Part shown: piece after piece, positions 34,172 to 42,141 of the stretch
Position numbering within the stretch: position 1 is the first letter of the stretch
How the letters are laid out: each line of letters starts with the position of its first letter
Assembly (NCBI GenBank): GCA_023262855.1
Contig: JALQYQ010000005.1
Span: 1-64,000, forward strand
Reading direction: 5' to 3'
DNA: 64,000 nucleotides
Source: Crocinitomicaceae bacterium
Lineage (GTDB): Bacteria > Bacteroidota > Bacteroidia > Flavobacteriales_D > Crocinitomicaceae
The notes under the pieces: model-generated
The model's input: only the letters and a program-made list of their open reading frames with translations
Databases searched by the model: none
What the model was told of the DNA's origin: nothing
Made by a program: the position numbers and the translations under genes

Positions 34172-36577
34172 ATGAACACACACATTAAAAAGGTAGCCGT
34201 TTTAGGTTCTGGTGTTATGGGTTCTAGAATTGCGTGTCATTTTGCCAATATTGGCTGTGAAGTAATTCTATTGGATATTGCCCCGAAAGAACTTTCTCCA
34301 GATGAAACAAAAAAAGGTCTTACCCTTGAGACAAAGGCTGTTCGAAACAGAATTGTCAATCAATCACTTGAAGCCGCAGTAAAATCGAATCCATCTCCAA
34401 TTTATCGTAAATCATTTGCACAACGCATCATTACAGGAAACTTTGATGATGATATGTCAAAAATTGCAAATTGTGATTGGGTTATCGAAGTTGTGATTGA
34501 GCGTTTAGATATCAAGAAATCGGTTTTCGATCAAGTTGAAAAATACAGAACTCCCGGAACACTTATTACTTCTAATACATCTGGAATTCCAATTCACATG
34601 ATGCTAGATGGAAGATCTGATGATTTTAAAGCACATTTCTGTGGAACTCATTTCTTCAATCCGCCACGCTATTTACAGCTATTAGAAATCATTCCAACTC
34701 CGTCAACAAAACGTGAAGTTATTGACTTCTTGATGGATTATGGATCACGCTACCTTGGCAAGAAAACCGTTTTGTGTAAAGACACTCCTGCATTTATTGC
34801 GAATCGTGTTGGTGTTTATTCAATCATGGCACTTTTTCATGCTGTTTCTGAAATGGGATTAACCGTAGAAGAAGTGGATAAATTAACCGGTCCAGTTTTA
34901 GGTCGACCAAAATCTGCAACTTTCAGAACATGTGATGTTGTTGGTTTGGACACCTTGGTTCATGTAGCCAATGGATTGAAAGCGAATTGTCCAACAGATG
35001 AAGAAAAATCGTTGTTTGAATTGCCCGATTACATTTCTAAAATGGTTGAAAACAATTGGCTTGGATCGAAATCTGGACAAGGTTTTTATAAAAAAGTAAA
35101 AACTGCTGATGGTAAAAGTGAAATTCATGCCTTGGATCTAAAAACATTGGATTACCGAGCGTCAGAGAAAGTGAAATTTGCCACTTTGGAAATGACAAAA
35201 CCAATCGATGACCTAAAACAACGTACAAAAATGTTGTTCATGGGAATGGATAAGGCGGGTGAATTCTACCGAAAACTGTTTGGTGGATTGTTTGCTTATG
35301 TTTCGAATCGTTTACCTGAAATCACAGATGATTTATATAAAATTGATGACGCATTAAAAGCAGGATTCGGTTGGGAACTTGGACCTTTTGAAACGTGGGA
35401 TATTCTTGGTTTAGACCAAGGATTAAAATTAATTGCTGACAATAACAAAATTGCAGCAACATGGGTTTCAGAAATGAAAGCTGCTGGAATTACATCATTC
35501 TACAAATTGGAAAAAGGCCAAAAAATGTACTATGATGTGCAAACCAAAGGCTATAAAACAATTCCTGGAACCGAAAACCTAGTTTTATTGGATGCATTGC
35601 GCTCAGAAAACAAAGTTTGGGGTAACTCAGACACCACCATCGTGAACCTTGGAGATGGAATTTTAAATTTAGAATTCCACACAAAAATGAATACAATCGG
35701 CGGCGGAGTGATTGAAGGAATTAATAAAGCAATCGATTTGGCGGAGAAGGAATACAAAGGCTTGGTCATTTCGAATACAGGTCAAAACTTTTCAGCTGGT
35801 GCGAATGTCGGGATGATTTTCATGATGGCAATCGAACAAGATTACGATGAATTAAATTTCGCAGTAAAAGCTTTTCAGGATACAATGATGCGCATTCGCT
35901 ATTCGAATATCCCAGTAATTGTTGCTCCTCATAACATGGCATTAGGTGGCGGCTGTGAAATGTCAATGCATGCTGACAAAGTAGTTGCACATGCTGAATT
36001 GTATATGGGACTCGTTGAATTTGGAGTTGGTTTAATTCCAGGTGGAGGTGGATCCAAAGAATACGCAAAACGATTATCCGAAGAACTAAAAGAAGGTGAC
36101 ATCAAAATCAATCGTTTGAGAGAACGCTTCCTGACAATTGGTCAAGCAAAAGTTTCTACATCGGCTTATGAAGCCTTTGATCTAGGTTATTTAAGAAATG
36201 GAATCGATGAAGTAGTTGTGAGTCGTGATCACCAACTTGCTCGTGCAAAAGCAGCTGCAATTGAATTAGCTGACAAAGGCTATATCGCACCAAAACGTGA
36301 GAAAAACATAACAGTAATGGGACAAGAAGGTCTTGGAATTGTATACGTGGGTGCGAATTCAATGCTTTCTGGAAATTATATGTCAGACCACGATCGCGTG
36401 ATTTCTGAAAAACTAGGTTTTGTGCTTTGTGGTGGTGATTTAAGCGAAAATACTGTTGTTTCAGAACAATATCTGCTTGACTTAGAACGCAAGGCATTTG
36501 TTGAACTTTGTGCTGAAAGAAAAACATTGGAACGATTGGAAAGCCTAGTAAAAAACGGTAAAATTCTGCGGAATTAG
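34172..36577 (+). CDS. 3-hydroxyacyl-CoA dehydrogenase/enoyl-CoA hydratase (FadN-like)
   Basis: 801 residues. The order is reversed relative to E. coli FadB: the NAD-binding Rossmann domain comes first (LGSGVMGSRIA, about residue 11), then the 3-hydroxyacyl-CoA dehydrogenase C-terminal domains (FFNPPRYLQLLEI, DTPAFIANRVGVY), and a crotonase domain last (about 495-680: NFSAGANVGMI, ALGGGCEMSMHAD, EFGVGLIPGGGGSKE). This is the FadN arrangement of Bacillus. It performs hydration and oxidation steps of beta-oxidation. The thiolase partner is separated from it by a four-helix-bundle ORF. Confidence 0.93.
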   Translation: MNTHIKKVAVLGSGVMGSRIACHFANIGCEVILLDIAPKELSPDETKKGLTLETKAVRNRIVNQSLEAAVKSNPSPIYRKSFAQRIITGNFDDDMSKIANCDWVIEVVIERLDIKKSVFDQVEKYRTPGTLITSNTSGIPIHMMLDGRSDDFKAHFCGTHFFNPPRYLQLLEIIPTPSTKREVIDFLMDYGSRYLGKKTVLCKDTPAFIANRVGVYSIMALFHAVSEMGLTVEEVDKLTGPVLGRPKSATFRTCDVVGLDTLVHVANGLKANCPTDEEKSLFELPDYISKMVENNWLGSKSGQGFYKKVKTADGKSEIHALDLKTLDYRASEKVKFATLEMTKPIDDLKQRTKMLFMGMDKAGEFYRKLFGGLFAYVSNRLPEITDDLYKIDDALKAGFGWELGPFETWDILGLDQGLKLIADNNKIAATWVSEMKAAGITSFYKLEKGQKMYYDVQTKGYKTIPGTENLVLLDALRSENKVWGNSDTTIVNLGDGILNLEFHTKMNTIGGGVIEGINKAIDLAEKEYKGLVISNTGQNFSAGANVGMIFMMAIEQDYDELNFAVKAFQDTMMRIRYSNIPVIVAPHNMALGGGCEMSMHADKVVAHAELYMGLVEFGVGLIPGGGGSKEYAKRLSEELKEGDIKINRLRERFLTIGQAKVSTSAYEAFDLGYLRNGIDEVVVSRDHQLARAKAAAIELADKGYIAPKREKNITVMGQEGLGIVYVGANSMLSGNYMSDHDRVISEKLGFVLCGGDLSENTVVSEQYLLDLERKAFVELCAERKTLERLESLVKNGKILRN

Positions 36578-36580
36578 ACT

Positions 36581-36613
36581 TTAGGACAGAAGGATATTAA
36601 AATTTTAAGACAT
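36581..36613. repeat. Left flank repeat of the four-helix-bundle ORF
   Basis: An AT-rich element, beginning TTAGGACAGAAGG and ending TTAAAATTTTAAGACAT, that resembles the right flank at 37003-37048. It sits right after the fadN-like stop. Confidence 0.5.
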
Positions 36614-36634
36614 ATATGAATTTAAAATAGCATT

Positions 36635-36994
36635 TTGAAGAAAGCACATAATTTCAGGGAATTGAAAATTTGGAAAGAATCAATGATTCTAGTTAAGAAA
36701 GTTTACCAAATAACTTCCGAATTACCAATGGACGAAAAATTTGGATTAGTGTCTCAAATTAATCGTTGTGCAATTTCTATTCCTTCAAATATTGCTGAAA
36801 ATTCTGGTAGAACTACTGAAAAAGAATTTCTTCATTTTTTAAATATTGCGATTTCTTCTTCTTATGAACTTGAGACACAATTACTCTTAATTGAAGATAT
36901 TTTCCAAATTCAGACTAAGTCTATTTTAATGGAATTAGAAGCACTGCAGAAGATGATCGGTGCTTTCAAGAGAATACTAAAAACAGAAAAGTAA
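36635..36994 (+). CDS. Four-helix-bundle protein (23S rRNA intervening-sequence protein family)
   Basis: 119 residues. The N-terminus NFRELKIWKESMILVKKVY and the central CAISIPSNIAENSGR are signatures of the S23/IVP family, first seen within 23S rRNA intervening sequences and often found as stand-alone genes in Bacteroidetes. The function is unknown. The frame must start at TTG 36635, since no suitable ATG precedes the conserved N-terminus. It interrupts the fadN-thiolase pair and is flanked by related AT-rich repeats, as expected of an inserted element. Confidence 0.88.
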   Translation: MKKAHNFRELKIWKESMILVKKVYQITSELPMDEKFGLVSQINRCAISIPSNIAENSGRTTEKEFLHFLNIAISSSYELETQLLLIEDIFQIQTKSILMELEALQKMIGAFKRILKTEK

Positions 36995-37002
36995 ATAATA
37001 TT

Positions 37003-37048
37003 GATGTTAGGATTTAAGTCCAGAAGTCTTAAAATTCTAACATCCTAA
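37003..37048. repeat. Right flank palindromic repeat of the four-helix-bundle ORF
   Basis: An imperfect palindrome: GATGTTAGGATTTAAG (37003-37018) against CTTAAAATTCTAACATC (37028-37044), with TTAGGAT/ATCCTAA also matching. Part of it (CCAGAAG then TTAAAATTCTAA) parallels the left flank. Confidence 0.55.
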
Positions 37049-37059
37049 AATCTTTAACA

Positions 37060-38238
37060 ATGGGACAAAGAGCATATATAGTAGCTGGTTTCAGATCGGC
37101 AGTTGGCAAAGCAGGAAAAGGCGGATTTCGTTTTTACAGACCAGATGATTTGGCGGCAGATGTTATTAAACATTTAATGGCTTCTGTTCCTCAATTAGAT
37201 AAATTGCGTGTAGATGACGTTATTGTGGGAAATGCAACTCCGGAAGCTGAACAAGGTTTAAACGTTGGAAGAATGATTTCACTCATGGGATTGAATACCG
37301 ATAAAGTTCCTGGAATGACAGTGAACCGTTATTGTTCATCTGGCTTGGAAACAATCGCAATCGCAACAGCAAAAATTGAAAGTGGAATGGCTGAATGTAT
37401 CATTGCAGGCGGTGTTGAATCGATGTCAGTTATGGCAATGGGTGGATGGCGAATTGTTCCAAATCCAAAAGTGGGCAAAGAAAATCCAAATTGGTACTGG
37501 GGAATGGGGCTAACGGCTGAAGCTGTTGCGCAACAATATAAAGTAACACGAGAAGAACAAGATGCATTTGCGGTTCACTCACACAATAAAGCATTAGCCG
37601 CAATTCAATCTGGACGATTCAAAGATGACATCGTTCCTGTTGAAGTGGAACGCATCTTTTTAGACGCAAACGAAAAACGTCAAGTTGAAAAATACATTGT
37701 TGACACAGATGAAGGTCCACGTGTGAGTAGCATCGAGGCCTTGGGGAATTTAAAACCAGTTTTCGCAAATGGCGGTTCAGTTACTGCAGGAAATTCTTCC
37801 CAAACTTCAGACGGCGCCGCATTTGTATTGGTTATGTCTGAACGAATGGTAAAAGAATTGAATCTAGAACCAATTGCGCGTTTGGCTTCCTATTCTGTGG
37901 TTGGTGTTGAGCCACGTATCATGGGAATCGGACCTGTTGATGCTATTCCAAAGGCAATAAAAGCTGCTGGTTTAACTCAAAATGACATTAGTTTATTCGA
38001 ATTAAACGAAGCATTTGCTTCACAATCAATTGCTGTAATCCGTGAAACAGGAATCAATCCAGATATTGTGAATGTAAACGGAGGAGCTTTGGCTCTTGGG
38101 CATCCACTCGGTTGTACAGGTGCAAAACTATCCGTTCAAATTATGAATGAATTGAAAAAACGTCAACAAAAATATGGTATTGTAACCATGTGCGTTGGAA
38201 CAGGACAAGGTGCCGCTGGCGTTATTGAAATGATTTAA
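37060..38238 (+). CDS. Acetyl-CoA C-acyltransferase (thiolase, FadA-type)
   Basis: 392 residues. Catalytic residues are visible: Cys92 in VNRYCSSGLE, His in GGALALGHPLGCTGAK and the second Cys in MCVGTGQGAAG. It performs the last, thiolytic step of beta-oxidation and would pair with the FadN-like protein. It ends at a clear terminator, so the marR-fadN-(four-helix)-fadA block is one unit. Confidence 0.95.
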   Translation: MGQRAYIVAGFRSAVGKAGKGGFRFYRPDDLAADVIKHLMASVPQLDKLRVDDVIVGNATPEAEQGLNVGRMISLMGLNTDKVPGMTVNRYCSSGLETIAIATAKIESGMAECIIAGGVESMSVMAMGGWRIVPNPKVGKENPNWYWGMGLTAEAVAQQYKVTREEQDAFAVHSHNKALAAIQSGRFKDDIVPVEVERIFLDANEKRQVEKYIVDTDEGPRVSSIEALGNLKPVFANGGSVTAGNSSQTSDGAAFVLVMSERMVKELNLEPIARLASYSVVGVEPRIMGIGPVDAIPKAIKAAGLTQNDISLFELNEAFASQSIAVIRETGINPDIVNVNGGALALGHPLGCTGAKLSVQIMNELKKRQQKYGIVTMCVGTGQGAAGVIEMI

Positions 38239-38257
38239 AACAATAATCTATACTACC

Positions 38258-38288
38258 AACCGCTTTCAGCAATGAAGGCGGTTTTTTT
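38258..38288 (+). terminator. Terminator after the thiolase gene
   Basis: AACCGC (38258-38263) / GCGGTT (38278-38283) with partial inner pairing, then seven T. Confidence 0.8.
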
Positions 38289-38338
38289 GTGTTCGATTTT
38301 ACCTATTTGTAGGTAGGCTTACGCTGAAACAATAATCT

Positions 38339-38346
38339 TATCTTTG
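38339..38346 (+). promoter_or_regulatory. -7 box TATCTTTG of the helicase gene
   Basis: A perfect TAnnTTTG match only 4 nt before the ATG at 38351, which would put the transcription start at or inside the start codon. Confidence 0.6.
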
Positions 38347-38350
38347 CTGA

Positions 38351-39673
38351 ATGAATAATAATCAAGCACAAATCAATTCAATTTTACAATCAATTGGATT
38401 TTCAGAACTAAATGATCTTCAACGCGAAACGCTTGAAAAAAGTGAGACATCAAAAAACATGATGCTACTTTCCCAAACGGGATCTGGTAAAACATTTGCG
38501 TTTTTATTACCACTGTTTTTGAAATTAGATCAGAATTCAAGCGATATACAAGCCTTGATTCTTGCTCCATCAAGAGAATTGGCAATCCAAATTGAAAATG
38601 TCTTTCGTGCAATGAAGACAAATTTCAAAGTTCTTACTTGCTACGGAGGACATTCAATGCAAGTCGAAAAAAATAGTTTATCTGAATCACCTGCTGTTTT
38701 AATCGGAACTCCAGGACGAATTTGCGACCACATCACTAGAAAAACAATCAATTTGTCGAATGTAAAACAATTTGTTGTAGACGAATACGATAAAAGTTTA
38801 GAATTTGGTTTTGAAGATCAAATCAAATTCATTTATCAAGAATTTACAGATTTAAGACAAACAACCTTAGTTTCTGCAACGGAGCACAAAGAATTCCCCG
38901 AGTATTTGGACTTTAAATCGCCAACAATTATTAATCATTTGTCGAATTCAGAAGAGCCTGCAATTACATTTTGGAATTTTCCTGTAAAAACGAGTACAAA
39001 GTTTGAGCGTTTGTTTGATTTGTTGTGTTCATTCAATGGCGAATTAACAATTGTATTCTGCAATTTCAGAGAAGCAACGGAAAGTGTTTCTGAATATTTA
39101 AATGAAAACGGTTACGAATCCATTATTTATCACGGCGGAATGGAACAGGATGAACGTGAACGTGCGCTGATAAAATTCAGAAATGGTAGTTATCATACAT
39201 TGATATGTACGGATTTAGGATCTCGTGGTCTGGACATTCCTGAAATTCAGCATGTCGTACATTTTCAATACCCGCATAGTGAAGAAGCATTTATTCATCG
39301 CAATGGTCGAACAGCTCGAATGAAAGCGAATGGCTCATCGTATTTATTGATTAATAAAGAAGAAAATACACCTGATTACATTCAACTTCCGGATGCTGAA
39401 TACAAATTACCACATGACTTAATGGGTCCTGTTGAAAGTCCTTGGATAACCTTATATTTCAGTGGAGGTAAAAAAGATAAAATCAACAAAATTGATATTG
39501 TAGGATTTCTTGGACAAAAAGGTGGATTAAAAAAAGAAGAAATCGGACTAATAACTGTTCAAGATTTCTCATCCTACGTAGCTGTTAAGCGTAAAAACAG
39601 CAAACAATTATTGGCTAAAATTCGGGATGAAAAAGTAAAAGGGAAGAAATTGAAAATTGCTTTTTCGAAGTAA
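38351..39673 (+). CDS. DbpA-like DEAD-box RNA helicase with DEYD motif II
   Basis: 440 residues. Motif I is SQTGSGKT (41-48), Ib TPGR (about 120-123), III SAT (175-177) and VI HRNGRTAR, but motif II reads DEYD (144-147) rather than DEAD. The N-terminal Q-motif-like region is short. The last ~75 residues (WITLYFSGGKKDKINKIDIV onward) resemble the DbpA RNA-binding domain that recognises 23S rRNA hairpin 92, so it probably acts in large-subunit assembly. Monocistronic between the thiolase and the metal module. Confidence 0.9.
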   Translation: MNNNQAQINSILQSIGFSELNDLQRETLEKSETSKNMMLLSQTGSGKTFAFLLPLFLKLDQNSSDIQALILAPSRELAIQIENVFRAMKTNFKVLTCYGGHSMQVEKNSLSESPAVLIGTPGRICDHITRKTINLSNVKQFVVDEYDKSLEFGFEDQIKFIYQEFTDLRQTTLVSATEHKEFPEYLDFKSPTIINHLSNSEEPAITFWNFPVKTSTKFERLFDLLCSFNGELTIVFCNFREATESVSEYLNENGYESIIYHGGMEQDERERALIKFRNGSYHTLICTDLGSRGLDIPEIQHVVHFQYPHSEEAFIHRNGRTARMKANGSSYLLINKEENTPDYIQLPDAEYKLPHDLMGPVESPWITLYFSGGKKDKINKIDIVGFLGQKGGLKKEEIGLITVQDFSSYVAVKRKNSKQLLAKIRDEKVKGKKLKIAFSK

Positions 39674-39719
39674 CATATAATCTTAATATCCATTTAGGAG
39701 TTTTTTTTAAATTGTGAAC

Positions 39720-39763
39720 ATTGATTTATGAGATAAGTCATAATTCAATGTTCATAAATCAAT
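39720..39763. promoter_or_regulatory. Large dyad in the promoter of the metal module
   Basis: A 12-bp perfect inverted repeat, ATTGATTTATGA (39720-39731) / TCATAAATCAAT (39752-39763), overlaps two more: GAACATTGA/TCAATGTTC and TTATGA-6-TCATAA (39726-39743). It ends at the -7 box, so it covers the -33 region and may be the binding site of a repressor or activator. Confidence 0.5.
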
Positions 39764-39771
39764 TACTTTTG
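39764..39771 (+). promoter_or_regulatory. -7 box TACTTTTG of the metal module
   Basis: TAnnTTTG match 4 nt before the ATG at 39776 and directly downstream of the dyad at 39720-39763. Confidence 0.55.
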
Positions 39772-39775
39772 CAAA

Positions 39776-40177
39776 ATGCTTAAAAGATCACTCATATTCT
39801 TGTTTGCTTTAATTATCTGCTTTCAAGCGGTAATTCAAACACTGATTATGTTAGATTGGAAGGTGAATCAAGATATTATAACTGCTCGTTATTGTGTCAA
39901 TAAAAGCAAACCTGAGTTGAAATGTAATGGTCAATGTCAACTAGCAAAAAGATTACGAAAAATTGAAAATGAAATAAATTTGCTTGATTCTAAAAGCGAA
40001 AAACAACCAAAAAAAGAACTAAAAAATAAGCAATCCGAATTCACTTTTTTAACTCAAATTTTCATTTCATTAGCAAAAAGGAATCCAAAAGAATACGAAA
40101 CTGGTCTTGGAATTTATATCAACCAATACCAATTACTCCTTGAAGAATCAATCGATCATCCCCCATGTTTTAGTTAA
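39776..40177 (+). CDS. Small membrane-anchored Cys-motif protein upstream of MbnP
   Basis: 133 residues. One N-terminal hydrophobic helix (about 5-25) acts as signal or anchor. The only Cys-rich part is RYCVNKSKPELKCNGQCQLA (about 43-62), with Cys spaced C-x10-C-x3-C; the rest is Lys-rich and helical. I know this pattern as an uncharacterised Bacteroidetes protein near MbnP-like genes. Three Cys next to a membrane helix suggest metal binding at the periplasmic face, which is inference. It shares direction with mbnP-like, 63 nt downstream. Confidence 0.75.
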   Translation: MLKRSLIFLFALIICFQAVIQTLIMLDWKVNQDIITARYCVNKSKPELKCNGQCQLAKRLRKIENEINLLDSKSEKQPKKELKNKQSEFTFLTQIFISLAKRNPKEYETGLGIYINQYQLLLEESIDHPPCFS

Positions 40178-40240
40178 CAATTAACCTCTCTTTTATTAGA
40201 ACTTAAATAGTTAACGCCTACGAGCAGTTTATTTTATTAC

Positions 40241-41002
40241 ATGAAAAATTTATTTATTTCTGCAGCATTTGTTGTGGCTGCACTTTCAATGTCCTCTTGC
40301 AAAAAAGATGACGATACCACACCTACATCAACAACTGGGACAGTTGAAATTAATATGGCTCACCGATGGGGTAATAGCACAACAAATTTCCTATTAAACA
40401 TGGAGCTTGTTCATCCAATGACCAATGACACACTGACTTTTACAACCTTTAAATATTATGTATCTAATATTAAATTCAAAAAGGCAGATGGAACTTGGTA
40501 CACCCACCCAGAAAGTTATTTTTTAGTTGATTTGTCAACATCTGGATCTGAAATATTATCAATTCCGAATGTCCCTATTGGAGAATACACAGACATGGAA
40601 TATACAATGGGAGTTGATAGTTTACAAAATGTCGCTGGTGCTCAAACAGGTGCATTGGCAGTTTCTAACAATATGTTCTGGAGTTGGAACTCTGGTTATA
40701 TTATGGTTAAAGCAGAAGGAACTTCGCCAAATTCAGGATCCGGATCTTTCGCTTTCCATTTAGGTGGATTTATGGGAACGAACAATGTCGTTACAACAAA
40801 TTCTGTAAACTTTATAGGAAATTCATTAACAATTACAGGCGGTAAGACATCTGAGGTTCATATGATTGTGAATCCTGCCAAATTATGGCATTCTTCGGCT
40901 CCATTAGCAACTTCAAGTTCAATTATGATGCCTGGTGCAACTGCCAAAACGATGGCAACTGATTTCTATAATGGAATTATGTTTGATCATATCCATGAAT
41001 AA
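40241..41002 (+). CDS. MbnP-family lipoprotein
   Basis: 253 residues with a lipoprotein signal (lipobox Cys20, MSSCKKDD). The family pattern is clear: FTTFKYYVSNIKFKK, IPNVPIGEYTDMEY, GVDSLQNVAGAQTGAL and MFWSWNSGYIMVKAEG. MbnP is known from methanotroph methanobactin operons, where the di-haem enzyme MbnH oxidises a Trp of MbnP to kynurenine and creates a copper site. Several conserved-looking Trp are present here. It is followed 43 nt later by the di-haem enzyme gene. Confidence 0.9.
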   Translation: MKNLFISAAFVVAALSMSSCKKDDDTTPTSTTGTVEINMAHRWGNSTTNFLLNMELVHPMTNDTLTFTTFKYYVSNIKFKKADGTWYTHPESYFLVDLSTSGSEILSIPNVPIGEYTDMEYTMGVDSLQNVAGAQTGALAVSNNMFWSWNSGYIMVKAEGTSPNSGSGSFAFHLGGFMGTNNVVTTNSVNFIGNSLTITGGKTSEVHMIVNPAKLWHSSAPLATSSSIMMPGATAKTMATDFYNGIMFDHIHE

Positions 41003-41010
41003 TGCTAATT

Positions 41011-41041
41011 CCCCTCTGAATGACAGAGGGGATAATTTTTT
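41011..41041 (+). terminator. Terminator-like hairpin between the mbnP-like and mbnH-like genes
   Basis: A perfect 8-bp stem CCCCTCTG (41011-41018) / CAGAGGGG (41024-41031) followed by a T tract that ends 4 nt before the next ATG. It could lower expression of the downstream enzyme relative to MbnP. Confidence 0.75.
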
Positions 41042-41045
41042 CCGA

Positions 41046-42065
41046 ATGAAACATTTTTTATTATTTTCTTTGAGTCTCTTTCTTTTGATTTCGTGTGCTA
41101 AAGAAAAAATTGAAGAATATGATGGTTGGGGCTTTTACAAACCTTCACATTTTCCAGAGCCACATTACAAGTTTGAAAAAAACAATTTAACTAGGGCACG
41201 TTTTGATTTAGGTAGAGATTTATTTTATGATCCAATCTTATCTTCTGATAGCACCATTTCCTGTGCAAAATGTCATGCGCAAACTCATGGATTCGCTGAT
41301 CATAATGTAAATTTTAGTCTTGGCGTAAACAATTCCATTGGTAAAAGAAATTCTCCTGCCTTATCTAATTTGGCTTGGTATCCAAACTTCATGTGGGATG
41401 GTGGAATTAACCACATCGAAACATTTTCTTTTGCACCAATTACAAATCCCATTGAAATGCATGAAACAATGAGTAATGTTGTAGCAAAATTAAATGCTAG
41501 CTCATATTATAAAGATAAATTTAAAAAAGCCTACGGCAATCCTACAGTTACCGATCAAAATTTATTAAAAGCACTGGCGCAGTTTATGGCGTTGATGATT
41601 TCTGCAGAATCAAAATACGACAATTACGTATTAGGAAAAACTACATTTTCGGCTGCAGAAAAAAATGGCTTACAATTATTTAGAACTCATTGTGCATCTT
41701 GTCATACTGAACCTTTAACAAGTTCTTTTGGATTTGCGAACAACGGGTTAGATAGCGATTTTACTGATGATCTAGGCAGAGGCTTGGTAACTCAAGATCC
41801 AAACGACAACGGGAAATTCAGAATTCCATCTTTACGAAATGTGTCACTCACCTACCCGTATATGCACGATGGCCGTTTCTTCACTTTAAGTCAAGTTTTA
41901 GATCACTATAGCAATGGAATTGTTCAAAGCTCTACGCTAGATCCAAGTTTAGGAATAGGATTTAATTTTACAACACAAGAAAAACAAGATATTATTACAT
42001 TCTTAAATACCTTAACTGATCAAAATTATTTGGCTAATCCATACCTATCCGAAAAGAAAAAATAG
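41046..42065 (+). CDS. Di-haem cytochrome c peroxidase/MauG family enzyme (MbnH-like)
   Basis: 339 residues from the ATG at 41046; an upstream extension overlaps MbnP and the hairpin. A lipobox (LLISCAKE, Cys near residue 16) suggests a lipoprotein. Two c-type haem sites are visible: CAKCH (73-77) and CASCH (216-220), with the LRNVSLTYPYMHDGRF block typical of MauG/CcpA proteins. With MbnP next door, the best reading is MbnH, which uses peroxide to oxidise Trp in its partner; a plain cytochrome c peroxidase is the alternative. Confidence 0.88.
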   Translation: MKHFLLFSLSLFLLISCAKEKIEEYDGWGFYKPSHFPEPHYKFEKNNLTRARFDLGRDLFYDPILSSDSTISCAKCHAQTHGFADHNVNFSLGVNNSIGKRNSPALSNLAWYPNFMWDGGINHIETFSFAPITNPIEMHETMSNVVAKLNASSYYKDKFKKAYGNPTVTDQNLLKALAQFMALMISAESKYDNYVLGKTTFSAAEKNGLQLFRTHCASCHTEPLTSSFGFANNGLDSDFTDDLGRGLVTQDPNDNGKFRIPSLRNVSLTYPYMHDGRFFTLSQVLDHYSNGIVQSSTLDPSLGIGFNFTTQEKQDIITFLNTLTDQNYLANPYLSEKKK

Positions 42066-42074
42066 AATTTTAAG

Positions 42075-42086
42075 TATGCATGCATA
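42075..42086. promoter_or_regulatory. Palindrome upstream of the acyl-CoA dehydrogenase gene (putative MarR operator)
   Basis: Perfect palindrome TATGCATGCATA, 55 nt before the ATG at 42142 and bracketed by AATTTTAA/TTAAAAT arms. It differs in one base from the site upstream of marR (33662-33673), which suggests that the same regulator binds both. Confidence 0.6.
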
Positions 42087-42141
42087 ATAATTAAAATCTT
42101 TTATTAACTTAGTAGCATGACACTTTAAATTACATCTTAGA

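Noticed and set aside
40935-41045. N-terminal extension of the di-haem enzyme into the mbnP-like gene
   Set aside because: It runs through the GC-rich hairpin and lacks a signal; the ATG at 41046 gives a proper lipoprotein signal.
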